Position numbers and translations under genes: made by a program. Source: Erwinia aphidicola (lineage in GTDB: Bacteria > Pseudomonadota > Gammaproteobacteria > Enterobacterales > Enterobacteriaceae). Taken from it: a DNA stretch of 64,000 bases. The stretch spans positions 1 to 64,000 of the forward strand of contig NZ_JACXBP010000002.1 of the NCBI RefSeq assembly GCF_014773485.1, read 5' to 3'. Shown here one piece after another: positions 9,462 to 17,037 of the stretch. Within the stretch, counting starts at the first letter, position 1. Each line of letters starts with the position of its first letter. The notes beneath the pieces were generated by a model that saw nothing but the letters and a program-made list of their open reading frames with translations, ran no database searches and was not told where the DNA came from.

Positions 9462-10012
9462 GTGCGCTTTCCGGCATCCAGCCACTGCTCGAACTGAATT
9501 TCCAGATGATGACTGTTATCTGACAACCAGATAGTGCCATCCTGAATAGTGGCCTGCAGCGTCATCGAACGCGAGGCCAGCTGCACCAGGGCGCTGAGCT
9601 GCTCGTCGCTGATATAGCGAATGGTCAGGTTATCATGCTGGGTCAGCTTATTCTGGTTCTGCTGCCACCACGGCTGAGCGGCGCGACCGTTGTAGGTATA
9701 CAGCCAGACGTGCTGCGAGCGGCTACAGGCCTTTTTGATTCGGCGCTCTTCCGGCAGGCCGAGATCAACCCAAACATCAATGCCGTTATGGTCGTTCAGC
9801 TGCCAGATTTCCGGCTCATCTTCCGCGCTCAGGCCGCGGGTGAAGGTCAGGCGTTCGTTGGCATGAACCAGCCATGCCAGCAGGCGCAGCATCAGCCGCT
9901 CTTCCGTTTCCGAAGGGTGACGTGCCAGCGTCAGCGTGTTGTCGATAAACACGTTACGGTCCATGTCGGCGACATTGACGGTAGCTTTATAAATCGTAGC
10001 TTTAAGTGCCAT
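9458..10012 (-). CDS. yaeQ: YaeQ family protein
   Basis: A 184-residue member of the YaeQ family, with a PD-(D/E)XK nuclease-like fold according to published structural work on the family. The protein begins [20 protein letters not shown], a near match to E. coli YaeQ. It was once proposed as an RfaH suppressor, but its function is unsettled. It is co-transcribed with arfB through a 4-nt overlap. It is divergent from the yaeP-rof pair. Confidence 0.94.
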   Translation of the reverse strand: MALKATIYKATVNVADMDRNVFIDNTLTLARHPSETEERLMLRLLAWLVHANERLTFTRGLSAEDEPEIWQLNDHNGIDVWVDLGLPEERRIKKACSRSQHVWLYTYNGRAAQPWWQQNQNKLTQHDNLTIRYISDEQLSALVQLASRSMTLQATIQDGTIWLSDNSHHLEIQFEQWLDAGKRT

Positions 10013-10144
10013 GAGGTTCCTTATTTCAATTCGCGCCTATTGTAACCTGATGAGTGAGCAAATCACCCGCTTGCGGGCTGATTTCCGATAAATGGCTGTG
10101 CTATAGTCGGATAATCGCCAGAGAAAACTCTGAAGGAGGTGCAT

Positions 10145-10354
10145 GTGCCAAAGTATTGTGAGTTAGTTCGCCAAAAATATGCCGAGATAGGCAGTGGCGA
10201 TCTGGGATACGTGCCGGACGCATTAGCGTGCGTGTTGAAAGCACTTGATGAGGTAGCGGGTAATCCTGAGCTACACTCTTCCATCAGGGAACAGGCAGCC
10301 TTTGCTGCCGCAAACTTATTGGTGAGCGACTATGTTGACGAACGAAGCGTATAA
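10145..10354 (+). CDS. yaeP: YaeP family small protein
   Basis: A 69-residue protein of unknown function, conserved in Enterobacterales and always beside rof. I chose the GTG at 10145 as the start because an ideal AAGGAGG (10133-10139) lies 5 nt upstream and the protein then begins [10 protein letters not shown], aligning with E. coli YaeP. A GTG two codons earlier overlaps the Shine-Dalgarno sequence itself. The 3' end overlaps the start of rof by 23 bp. Confidence 0.9.
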   Translation: MPKYCELVRQKYAEIGSGDLGYVPDALACVLKALDEVAGNPELHSSIREQAAFAAANLLVSDYVDERSV

Positions 10355-10595
10355 ACCGATCAACTGTGATGACTACGACAATCTGGAACTCGCCTGCCAG
10401 AACAGCTGGCCCCTGTCGCTGACGCTGAAAAATGGCGAACAGCTGACGGCCAAAGCTAAAGATATGGTGTCGCGCAAAAACGTTGAATACCTCAGCATTG
10501 AGATCAATGGCGAGGAGCGCCAGCTGCGCCTCGACCATATCGACACCTTTAGCCACCCTGACCTGGGTACTGTAAAGGTCAGCGAGTCCGATTAA
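10332..10595 (+). CDS. rof: Rho-binding antiterminator
   Basis: Rof (YaeO, 87 residues) binds the transcription terminator Rho near its primary RNA site and inhibits termination. The core [14 protein letters not shown] at residues 9-22 and the VSRKNVEYL motif match the E. coli protein, an OB-like beta-barrel. It begins inside yaeP, so the two are translationally coupled. Confidence 0.94.
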   Translation: MLTNEAYKPINCDDYDNLELACQNSWPLSLTLKNGEQLTAKAKDMVSRKNVEYLSIEINGEERQLRLDHIDTFSHPDLGTVKVSESD

Positions 10596-10610
10596 GCCCC
10601 GTTTTAGCCT

Positions 10611-10629
10611 GGCGGATCGACGATCCGCC
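10611..10629. terminator. hairpin between rof and the convergent cytochrome gene
   Basis: GGCGGATC (10611-10618) pairs with GATCCGCC (10622-10629). The following bases TCTTCAT are only partly U-rich, so it is a weak candidate terminator for rof. It sits just before the stop codon of the convergent cytochrome c gene. Confidence 0.5.
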
Positions 10630-10637
10630 TCTTCATC

Positions 10638-10949
10638 CTAAGGTTTCAACCCCGCGTAATACGCCGCCAGATCGGCTATATCCTTATCGCTTAGCCCGGC
10701 AACGAAGGCCTTCATGACTTCCGCCTGCCCGCCGCTGCGCGCACCGCTTTTGTACGCCTGTAAAGCCTGTTCAAGATACGCCTCATGCTGCCCGGCAAGG
10801 TTGGGATAGACTGGCGCAGCCGCTTTGCCGTCGGCGCCGTGGCACGCCATGCAGCGGGCTGATTTCTCCTGCCCGGCGCTGCTGTTGCCCGCGCCGAGCG
10901 CAGGCAGGCTGCACGCCAGCAGCATCAGCGCCAAAAGTCGGGTACTCAT
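10638..10949 (-). CDS. small secreted c-type cytochrome
   Basis: A 103-residue class I cytochrome c. The signal peptide spans about residues 1-20, and the haem-attachment motif CMACH lies at residues 33-37. A downstream methionine in EVMKAF is the likely sixth haem ligand. It should be exported and receive covalent haem in the periplasm through the Ccm system, acting as a small electron carrier of the c553/c555 type. The start was placed at the second of two adjacent ATGs because it gives 7-nt spacing from GGAG; the first (10952) is equally possible. It lies 22 bp after tilS on the same strand, so it is probably co-transcribed. The E. coli locus lacks it. The redox partner is unknown. Confidence 0.85.
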   Translation of the reverse strand: MSTRLLALMLLACSLPALGAGNSSAGQEKSARCMACHGADGKAAAPVYPNLAGQHEAYLEQALQAYKSGARSGGQAEVMKAFVAGLSDKDIADLAAYYAGLKP

Positions 10950-10971
10950 CATTGATCTCCAGTCAGTTATT

Positions 10972-12273
10972 TTAGCGGCACCAGTGCAGATGCCAGCAGG
11001 CTTCATTTTCCAGCGGCGCGCCCTCGCGGGTGACAAACACGCCAATGGCGGCAATCAAACGATCGCCATAAAAAAGTAACGGGGTGCGCTCACGCAGCCA
11101 GGGCGCAACGGCCAGCTCCTGCCACAGCTTTTTCAGCGGGCGGCTGCCTGCACGCCCCTGGATGTGAAAAGCCCCCTGCGCCTGAAAACGGATAGTGACC
11201 GCTTCAGCGGGCTGCGGCGCACGCAGCGCAATGCCATGCGCCCCCAGCTGCAGCTGGCCCAGCCCGTCGGGCAGCGCTAATGGCTGCCACGGTGCCGGCC
11301 AGTTCAGGCGGATCTCACGCAGCGGCGGGTAAAGCGGTAGCCAGTAGAGGCGATCGCGGAAGCGGCGGATTTGATGGCTGCCCAACCGCAGGCGCGGCTC
11401 TGCATCCTCACGGCTGCATGCCACTTCCTGCCAGAGCCGCTGTAATGCCTCGCGCGACGGCATGCTGGCATGATGAGTGGCGATCCAGCGCCGCAGCAGC
11501 GCTGCCCGCCGTGCATCGCTGATCTCCAGCAGCGGCGCAATCGACAATGCCCCCTGCTCGTCCATCAGCAGGGCCAGCGATTCGGCCAGCAGCTCGTCAA
11601 GCAGCTGCTCCTGCTCGCCGCACAGCGCGGCGCTGCGTGCCACGGCGCTGGCAAAATGCGGCCAGCGGTCATTGAGTAACGGCAGCACCTTTAAACGCAG
11701 AAAGTTGCGGTCATAGCGCGGGTCCTGATTGCTGTCATCCTCAATCCATGACAGCTGGTGATGCTGCGCCCACGCTTCCAGCTGGCTGCGGCTTACTGCC
11801 AGCAGCGGCCGCAGATGGCGATGTTGCCCCAACCAGTGCTGCTGGGGCATCGCGGCCAGACCCGCCGGGCCGCTACCGCGCTTCAGGGCCAGCAGCACCG
11901 TTTCACTTTGGTCATCAAGGTGCTGGGCGGTCAGCAGCGCCTCGTCCGGCAGCAGCAGCTGGCTGAACGCGTCGTAGCGCGCGGTGCGGGCCGCGGCTTC
12001 GATCCCGCCTGCGCGCGCATCAATCTGCACTCTCACCACCTCAAGCGGCACCTGCCACTGCGCGCACTGCTGCTCACAGTGTGCCACCCAGCTATCCGCC
12101 AGCGGATTCAGCCCGTGATGGATATGAACCGCCCGCAGCTGCAGCTCCGGCCGCTGGTTTCTCAGCAGCACCAGCTGATGCAGCAGCACGCTGGAATCCA
12201 ACCCACCGCTGTAGGCCAGCAGCACAGCAGGCTGTGACGCAAGTGCGCGTTCAAGATGGGCGATGGCAGACAT
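10972..12273 (-). CDS. tilS: tRNA(Ile)-lysidine synthetase
   Basis: TilS (433 residues) attaches lysine to C34 of the CAU anticodon of a minor tRNA-Ile, creating lysidine so that it reads AUA. The ATP-binding P-loop SGGLDSS is at residues 22-28 of the N-terminal PP-loop domain, followed by the substrate-binding and C-terminal tRNA-binding domains. The ATG at 12273 was chosen because it has AGGAA at good spacing and gives the family length; the longer frame runs back into an ERIC repeat. Its mRNA leader is formed by that ERIC element. Confidence 0.96.
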   Translation of the reverse strand: MSAIAHLERALASQPAVLLAYSGGLDSSVLLHQLVLLRNQRPELQLRAVHIHHGLNPLADSWVAHCEQQCAQWQVPLEVVRVQIDARAGGIEAAARTARYDAFSQLLLPDEALLTAQHLDDQSETVLLALKRGSGPAGLAAMPQQHWLGQHRHLRPLLAVSRSQLEAWAQHHQLSWIEDDSNQDPRYDRNFLRLKVLPLLNDRWPHFASAVARSAALCGEQEQLLDELLAESLALLMDEQGALSIAPLLEISDARRAALLRRWIATHHASMPSREALQRLWQEVACSREDAEPRLRLGSHQIRRFRDRLYWLPLYPPLREIRLNWPAPWQPLALPDGLGQLQLGAHGIALRAPQPAEAVTIRFQAQGAFHIQGRAGSRPLKKLWQELAVAPWLRERTPLLFYGDRLIAAIGVFVTREGAPLENEACWHLHWCR

Positions 12274-12301
12274 GGGCGTTCCTGCAATAATGAAAAGGCT
12301 T

Positions 12302-12522
12302 AAATTACCGAATAATTGGCGCCCCTCGGGGGCCGACTTTGGCTGCAGCAAGGCAGCAAGTCAATGACAAATCGGTCAGGAACGGATTTGAACAGCACGG
12401 GTGCTGCCCGCAGGGTCAGCCCCAGGGAAGAGGCTTATTCATCTCCGGGAGCTTACGCCAGTGAGTGACCGGGTTGAATGCACGCAGCTAACGCAGCTGC
12501 GGCTTCAAGAATGACGGCTATT
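12302..12522. repeat. ERIC element carrying an internal insert of about 70 bp
   Basis: The stretch 12430-12520 matches the enterobacterial repetitive intergenic consensus: CTCCGGGAGCTTAC then GTGAGTGACCGGGTTGAATG are recognisable variants of the two conserved halves targeted by ERIC-PCR primers. The left arm GCAGCAAGGCAGCAAG is also present (12345-12360), but about 70 bp (roughly 12362-12434) separate it from the centre. A second small hairpin, CCCCTCGGGG at 12322-12331, lies between the outer end and the left arm, as in the other copy at 32994. The element fills nearly the whole yaeR-tilS gap and would be transcribed as part of that message. Confidence 0.85.
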
Positions 12523-12918
12523 TTAAGCCTGGTAGAGCTCCAGCGGCAACCCATCCGGATCGTTAAAAAAGGTAAAACGCTTATCGGTCAGTGGGTCGAC
12601 GCGGATCTCCTCACAGCGCACGCCGTGAGTTTCCAGATACTGCTTTGCGGCGTCAATATCATCGACGCTGAAGGCCAGATGGCGCAGACCACAGGCTTCC
12701 GGCTGCGTCGGGCGCGCGGGCGGCTGCGGGAAGGAGAACAGCTCAATCGTATAGTCACCGTTCAGCGCCAGATCCCCTTTCCACGAATCACGCGCCTCAC
12801 GGTAGACTTCTTCCATCAGGGTAAAACCGAGGATATTGCAGTAAAAATCGCGGCTGGCCGGATAATCCCGCGCAATAATCGCGATGTGGTGCACTTTTTT
12901 TAACTGTAAACCTGACAT
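12523..12918 (-). CDS. yaeR: VOC-family metalloprotein YaeR
   Basis: A 131-residue member of the vicinal oxygen chelate (glyoxalase I / bleomycin resistance) superfamily. The paired beta-alpha-beta modules carry candidate metal ligands in VHHIAI near residue 11, in IELF, in LRHLAF and in PLELYQ at the C-terminus. Its substrate is unknown. The start at 12918 has AGGAG at good spacing and aligns with E. coli YaeR; the longer frame adds 21 unsupported residues. It follows ldcC by 80 bp on the same strand, and its stop codon abuts the ERIC repeat. Confidence 0.92.
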   Translation of the reverse strand: MSGLQLKKVHHIAIIARDYPASRDFYCNILGFTLMEEVYREARDSWKGDLALNGDYTIELFSFPQPPARPTQPEACGLRHLAFSVDDIDAAKQYLETHGVRCEEIRVDPLTDKRFTFFNDPDGLPLELYQA

Positions 12919-12998
12919 ACCTGCTCCTGTTAAACACTTCTCCGTCACGTTATCCGGCCCCCTTCGATAGCGCAATGGCATGATTCTGGAAAGCGATA

Positions 12999-15149
12999 TC
13001 AGATAATGGCGTCCGCTTTCAGCACACGCACCAGATACTGCCCCTCGTCGGTCAGCGTCGCGCCGTGAATATCGGTTTCAAAGCCCGGATAGTGCTGCCC
13101 AATGGTACAGAGCATCAGCAGGAAATCGAGCACCGCCCGGCTCTGTTCGGTAATCACCTCCCCTGGCATTACCACAGGCACGCCCGGCGGGTAAGGCAGG
13201 ATCATATTGGCCGAGATGCGCCCGACCATTTCGCTCAGCGGCACGGTCTCAACATTGCCCTTCACCTGCTGCTGGAAAGCCTGATGCGGCGTCAGCTTCA
13301 TCTCCGGCAGCGTGGCAAAGGCCTGCAGCATCAGGCGCGGCAGATCGTGCTGGCGGATCAGGCTATGGATCCCCTGCGCCAGATCCTGAATGCGCGTATG
13401 ACGGTAGAAGTCCGGATCCTCAGCATACAGATCCGGCAGCATATTCTTCACCCGCAGGTTGAGATCGTACGCGCGTTTGAACTCGGTCAGCCCGCGCAGT
13501 ACGCTCATTGCCTTGGTTTTATCAATGCCGATGCTGAACAGGAACAGCAGATTGTACGGCCCGGTTTTCTCCACCACCACGCCGCGCTCATCGAGGAACT
13601 TCGCCACCAGCGCCGCCGGGATCCCCTGTTCCGCCATCTCGCCCAGCTCGCTCATACCCGGCGTCAGGATCGTCACCTTGATCGGGTCGAGGTACATATG
13701 GTCGGCATCAGCATCGCGGAAGCCGTGCCACTCCTCTTCACCGGGCTGAATAGGCCAGCATTCCGGTTCATCAACCCCTTCCGGCTGCCAGATATCAAAG
13801 AACCAGCCGTCCGACTCTTCACGCAGGCGCTGTACTTCGCGGCGGAAATGCAGCGCCCGCTCCACGGAACGGTTAATCAGGCGCTTGCCGGGATTGCCGC
13901 GCAGCATCGCGGCGGCAGTCTCTATCGAGGCGACAATCGCATAGTTTGGCGAGGTGGTGGTGTGCATCATGTAGGCTTCATTAAAGGTCTGTTCGTCGTA
14001 CTCGCCTTTAATGTGGATCAGCGAAGCCTGCGAGAACGCCGCCAGCAGCTTATGCGTCGACTGCGTTTCGTAGATCACCTTGCCCGGCGTGCGCTCGCCG
14101 CTCATGCCGCTCAGCCCCTGATAGATCGGGTGGAAGTTGGTGTACGGCACCCACGCAGAATCGAAGTGGATCGACGGCACGTCCAGCGTCTCTTTAATGT
14201 ACTGCGTGCTGTACAGCAGCCCGTCATAGGTGGAGTTAGTGATTACCGCATGCACCGGCCAGCTGGCGCGCGGCGTTTGCGCCACTTTCAGCGCGATACT
14301 CTCTTTGGTGAATTCGCGTTTGGGGATGCCGCCGAGGATGCCGAGCGCGTTACGCGTCGGTTTTAGCCAGATAGGAATAATGTCGCTCATCATTAGCAGA
14401 TGAGTCAGTGATTTGTGGCAGTTGCGATCCACCAGCATCGTGCTGCCCGCCGGAGCAGCGTACATGCCGACGATTTTGTTCGACGTTGAGGTACCATTTG
14501 TCACCATATAGCTCTGCTCCGCGCCGAAGGTACGGGCAACATACTCCTCAGCCTCAAGATGCGGGCCGGTATGATCGAGCAGCGAACCCAGCTCGGTGAC
14601 GGAAATAGAGATATCTGCTTTCAGCGTGTTCGCGCCAAAAAAGTCATAAAACAGGCTACCAACCGGGCTTTTCTGGAAGGCCGTTCCCGCCATATGCCCC
14701 GGGGTACAGAAGGTGTACTTGCCCTCTTTGACATAGGTAAATAGCGCTTTGGTCAGCGGTGGCGTAATGGTATCGATATATTCATCGGTATAGAGGCGGA
14801 TACGCTGCGAGATCTCTTCGGCGGCGCTCAGCGCATACTCGAAGAACCACAGGGTCATGCGCATTTCGTTAATGCTGACGTCCATCGTCGAATGAGTATT
14901 GATAAAGGCATACAGCGGCAGGTATTCATTTAGCTGGTTGATTTCGCTGCACAGTTCGAGGCTGTGCTCGTCCCAGTCGAACACCACGCCGCAGATACGC
15001 GGATTATGCTCAATCAGTTTTAGCAGGTCGCTGGCATCGTGCGGATAGATGGTCTGAAAGCCCTGGAGTTTTAATGCGGCGTCAAGCTCTCGGATGGGTT
15101 CATCTTTATAAAAGGCGTTTTGCGGTCCCACGATCGCGATAATATTCAA
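12999..15149 (-). CDS. ldcC: constitutive-type lysine decarboxylase
   Basis: A pyridoxal-phosphate enzyme of 716 residues that converts L-lysine to cadaverine and CO2. Domains run in order: response-regulator-like wing (1-130), PLP core (about 180-420) with the Schiff-base lysine K367 in STHK, and the C-terminal domain. It is closest to LdcC by sequence and by its place beside yaeR and accA. No cadB antiporter is adjacent, so this is the solitary form rather than the acid-induced cadBA system. Translation begins at TTG, supported by AGGAG 7 nt upstream and no in-frame ATG nearby; the E. coli gene uses ATG. Confidence 0.95.
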   Translation of the reverse strand: MNIIAIVGPQNAFYKDEPIRELDAALKLQGFQTIYPHDASDLLKLIEHNPRICGVVFDWDEHSLELCSEINQLNEYLPLYAFINTHSTMDVSINEMRMTLWFFEYALSAAEEISQRIRLYTDEYIDTITPPLTKALFTYVKEGKYTFCTPGHMAGTAFQKSPVGSLFYDFFGANTLKADISISVTELGSLLDHTGPHLEAEEYVARTFGAEQSYMVTNGTSTSNKIVGMYAAPAGSTMLVDRNCHKSLTHLLMMSDIIPIWLKPTRNALGILGGIPKREFTKESIALKVAQTPRASWPVHAVITNSTYDGLLYSTQYIKETLDVPSIHFDSAWVPYTNFHPIYQGLSGMSGERTPGKVIYETQSTHKLLAAFSQASLIHIKGEYDEQTFNEAYMMHTTTSPNYAIVASIETAAAMLRGNPGKRLINRSVERALHFRREVQRLREESDGWFFDIWQPEGVDEPECWPIQPGEEEWHGFRDADADHMYLDPIKVTILTPGMSELGEMAEQGIPAALVAKFLDERGVVVEKTGPYNLLFLFSIGIDKTKAMSVLRGLTEFKRAYDLNLRVKNMLPDLYAEDPDFYRHTRIQDLAQGIHSLIRQHDLPRLMLQAFATLPEMKLTPHQAFQQQVKGNVETVPLSEMVGRISANMILPYPPGVPVVMPGEVITEQSRAVLDFLLMLCTIGQHYPGFETDIHGATLTDEGQYLVRVLKADAII

Positions 15150-15168
15150 TGCTTATCTCCTGCTGTAG

Positions 15169-15188
15169 GGACGAGGCACGCCTCGTCC
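15169..15188. repeat. REP-like palindrome upstream of ldcC
   Basis: GGACGAGGC (15169-15177) and GCCTCGTCC (15180-15188) form a perfect 9-bp stem around AC. The preceding TGTAG and the GGC-N2-GCC centre resemble the short extragenic palindromes common in this order. It lies between ldcC and the unrecognised gene at 15220, both on the minus strand. With no U-tract it is not a standard terminator. Confidence 0.7.
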
Positions 15189-15219
15189 GATACATAATCA
15201 AAACATAAGCATAGCGGAT

Positions 15220-15945
15220 TTAGCCCTGCGGGTAAGCCTTCGCAATGTTTGCCTGCGCACTCATCGCCAGCTGGGCGGCGACATCCTGCAGCACATAGAG
15301 GTCGCGGCGACGCGTCCAGCTCTGGTCAGAGTGCACATCGTACCAGGCTGGCAGGCCAATGCCCCTCGGAGCAAACCCCTTCACCTTGCGCCCGGCACAG
15401 GTGAGAATGCAGCGCTTAACGTGGTCGCGATGACCGATCACTGCGGCCTTGCCCATCGAAGCCGGATCGTTGTGGTAATACTTCTCGACGATCTCCTGCA
15501 CCACGCCGTCAGTGCTCAGGTACACCAGCTTGCCTGTGTCATCCCAGTAGGGTTCGATCGAGATAATATCTTTACGCGGGATGTACGAAAACTCCGGCTC
15601 ATACAGGCAGCGGGCAATTTCCCACTGCACAAACATCGGCAGGTGTTTTTTATGCCAGACGGCAGCACAGCAGCGCGCCAGCTCTCTATTCATCGGCCCC
15701 GGCAGCGCCAGCTTGTCAGGATCATGCTCGGCGTTTGGACGGTTACCAAAGGCAAAAGCAATCAACAGGCTGGCCTCATGAATAAAGCCTGAAGGCGGGG
15801 TCATATTAAAACCGGCATCGGTGATAAACGGCGCCAGAATCTCTGCGGTACGGCGATCGCACAGCTGCTCGCTAAGCTTATGGATGGCCTCGTGTTCAAA
15901 GTTAGCGCACTGAGAGGCACAATGGGTGAGAGGTTGATTTTCCAT
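15220..15945 (-). CDS. conserved-looking protein of unknown function, 241 residues
   Basis: I do not recognise this gene. The ATG at 15945 was chosen over a longer frame because it has AGGAAG about 9 nt upstream and the extension is arginine/proline-rich low-quality sequence. The predicted protein is soluble, with no signal peptide or membrane segment, and is cysteine-rich at the N-terminus (HCASQC at residues 8-13, C29). Its C-terminal pattern GHRDHVKR followed by WTRRRDLYVLQDVAA faintly recalls the end of DUF218 (SanA/YdcF) proteins, but the N-terminal half does not obviously fit. Codon use looks like the neighbours, so it is probably real and expressed. It lies between ldcC and accA, where E. 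coli has nothing, and is flanked by REP-like palindromes on both sides. Confidence 0.7.
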   Translation of the reverse strand: MENQPLTHCASQCANFEHEAIHKLSEQLCDRRTAEILAPFITDAGFNMTPPSGFIHEASLLIAFAFGNRPNAEHDPDKLALPGPMNRELARCCAAVWHKKHLPMFVQWEIARCLYEPEFSYIPRKDIISIEPYWDDTGKLVYLSTDGVVQEIVEKYYHNDPASMGKAAVIGHRDHVKRCILTCAGRKVKGFAPRGIGLPAWYDVHSDQSWTRRRDLYVLQDVAAQLAMSAQANIAKAYPQG

Positions 15946-16037
15946 CTTATGTTTCTTCCTGTGGTTGAGAGGAAACCTAAGACTAAAGTAAGGAGGGGCA
16001 GGCAACCACGCGCCAGGAGATGGCACAACGTAAAGCA

Positions 16038-16059
16038 GGGGCGCGGTGTGCCGCGCCCC
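16038..16059. repeat. REP-like palindrome downstream of accA
   Basis: GGGGCGCGG (16038-16046) pairs perfectly with CCGCGCCCC (16051-16059) around TGTG, seven bases past the accA stop codon. It resembles the palindrome at 15169 in having a GC-rich stem around a GG-N4-CC centre. It could also stabilise the accA message 3' end. Confidence 0.7.
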
Positions 16060-16065
16060 ACAGAA

Positions 16066-17025
16066 TCAAGCGTAACCGTAGCTCATCAGACGCTGGTAAC
16101 GACGGTCCAGCAGTTCGGCTTTGGTCAACTTATCCAGCTCGGCCAGGTCGGACAGCAGCTGAGCCTTCATCGTTGCGCCAATCGCCAGCGGGTCGCGATG
16201 CGCGCCACCTAATGGTTCAGGCAGCACGGTGTCGATCAGCTTCAGCTCTTTCAGGCGCGGGGCGATAATGCCCATCGCTTCCGCCGCCAGCGGTGCTTTA
16301 TCTGCGCTTTTCCACAGAATAGAGGCACAGCCTTCCGGCGAGATCACCGAGTAGGTGCTGTACTGCAGCATGTTGACTTTGTCACCCACGCCGATAGCCA
16401 GTGCACCACCGGAGCCGCCTTCACCGATAACGGTACAGATCACCGGAACCGTCAGGCCAGACATCTCACGCAGGTTACGGGCGATGGCTTCAGACTGACC
16501 GCGCTCTTCTGCACCGACGCCAGGGTAAGCACCCGGGGTGTCGATAAAGGTGATGATCGGCATGTTAAAACGCTCGGCCATCTCCATCAGACGCAGCGCT
16601 TTACGGTAGCCTTCTGGCGCTGGCATACCGAAGTTACGACGGATCTTCTCTTTGGTTTCACGCCCTTTCTGATGACCAATGATCATCACCGGACGGCCTT
16701 CCAGACGCGCAATACCTCCGACGATAGCTTTATCATCAGCGTAGGCACGGTCGCCCGCCAGTTCGTCAAAGTCGGTAAACACATTGCGGACATAGTCCAG
16801 CGTATACGGGCGCAGCGGATGACGCGCGAGCTGCGCGATCTGCCAGGCACCTAAATCGGAGAAGATTTTACGTGTCAGCTCCACGCTTTTATCGCGCAGA
16901 CGCTGAACTTCTTCATCCAGATTAATATCCAGTTTTTCATCGTGACGGCCAACCGACTTAAGCGAATCGATCTTCGCTTCAAGTTCTGCGATTGGCTGTT
17001 CGAAATCCAGGTAATTAAGACTCAT
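16066..17025 (-). CDS. accA: acetyl-CoA carboxylase carboxyltransferase subunit alpha
   Basis: The alpha subunit (319 residues, as in E. coli) of the carboxyltransferase, which with AccD transfers carboxyl from biotin to acetyl-CoA to give malonyl-CoA, the first committed step of fatty acid synthesis. The crotonase-like fold with the glycine-rich oxyanion stretch [15 protein letters not shown] is at about residues 202-216. It is 12 bp downstream of dnaE on the same strand, the conserved dnaE-accA arrangement. Confidence 0.98.
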   Translation of the reverse strand: MSLNYLDFEQPIAELEAKIDSLKSVGRHDEKLDINLDEEVQRLRDKSVELTRKIFSDLGAWQIAQLARHPLRPYTLDYVRNVFTDFDELAGDRAYADDKAIVGGIARLEGRPVMIIGHQKGRETKEKIRRNFGMPAPEGYRKALRLMEMAERFNMPIITFIDTPGAYPGVGAEERGQSEAIARNLREMSGLTVPVICTVIGEGGSGGALAIGVGDKVNMLQYSTYSVISPEGCASILWKSADKAPLAAEAMGIIAPRLKELKLIDTVLPEPLGGAHRDPLAIGATMKAQLLSDLAELDKLTKAELLDRRYQRLMSYGYA

Positions 17026-17037
17026 AATAATCCTGTT

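Noticed and set aside
12481..12510. Short inverted repeat GCAGCTAACGCAGCTGC near yaeR as a terminator
   Set aside because: It is part of the ERIC right arm and has no U-tract.
12345..12522. Possible riboswitch or tilS leader ncRNA
   Set aside because: The structured, conserved-looking sequence is explained by an ERIC repeat with an insert; no known aptamer core was found.
13065..14366. 433-codon plus-strand frame opposite ldcC
   Set aside because: It lies wholly antisense to a clear lysine decarboxylase, has an arginine/histidine/glutamine-rich composition typical of reverse reading of a GC-rich gene, and shows no family motif.
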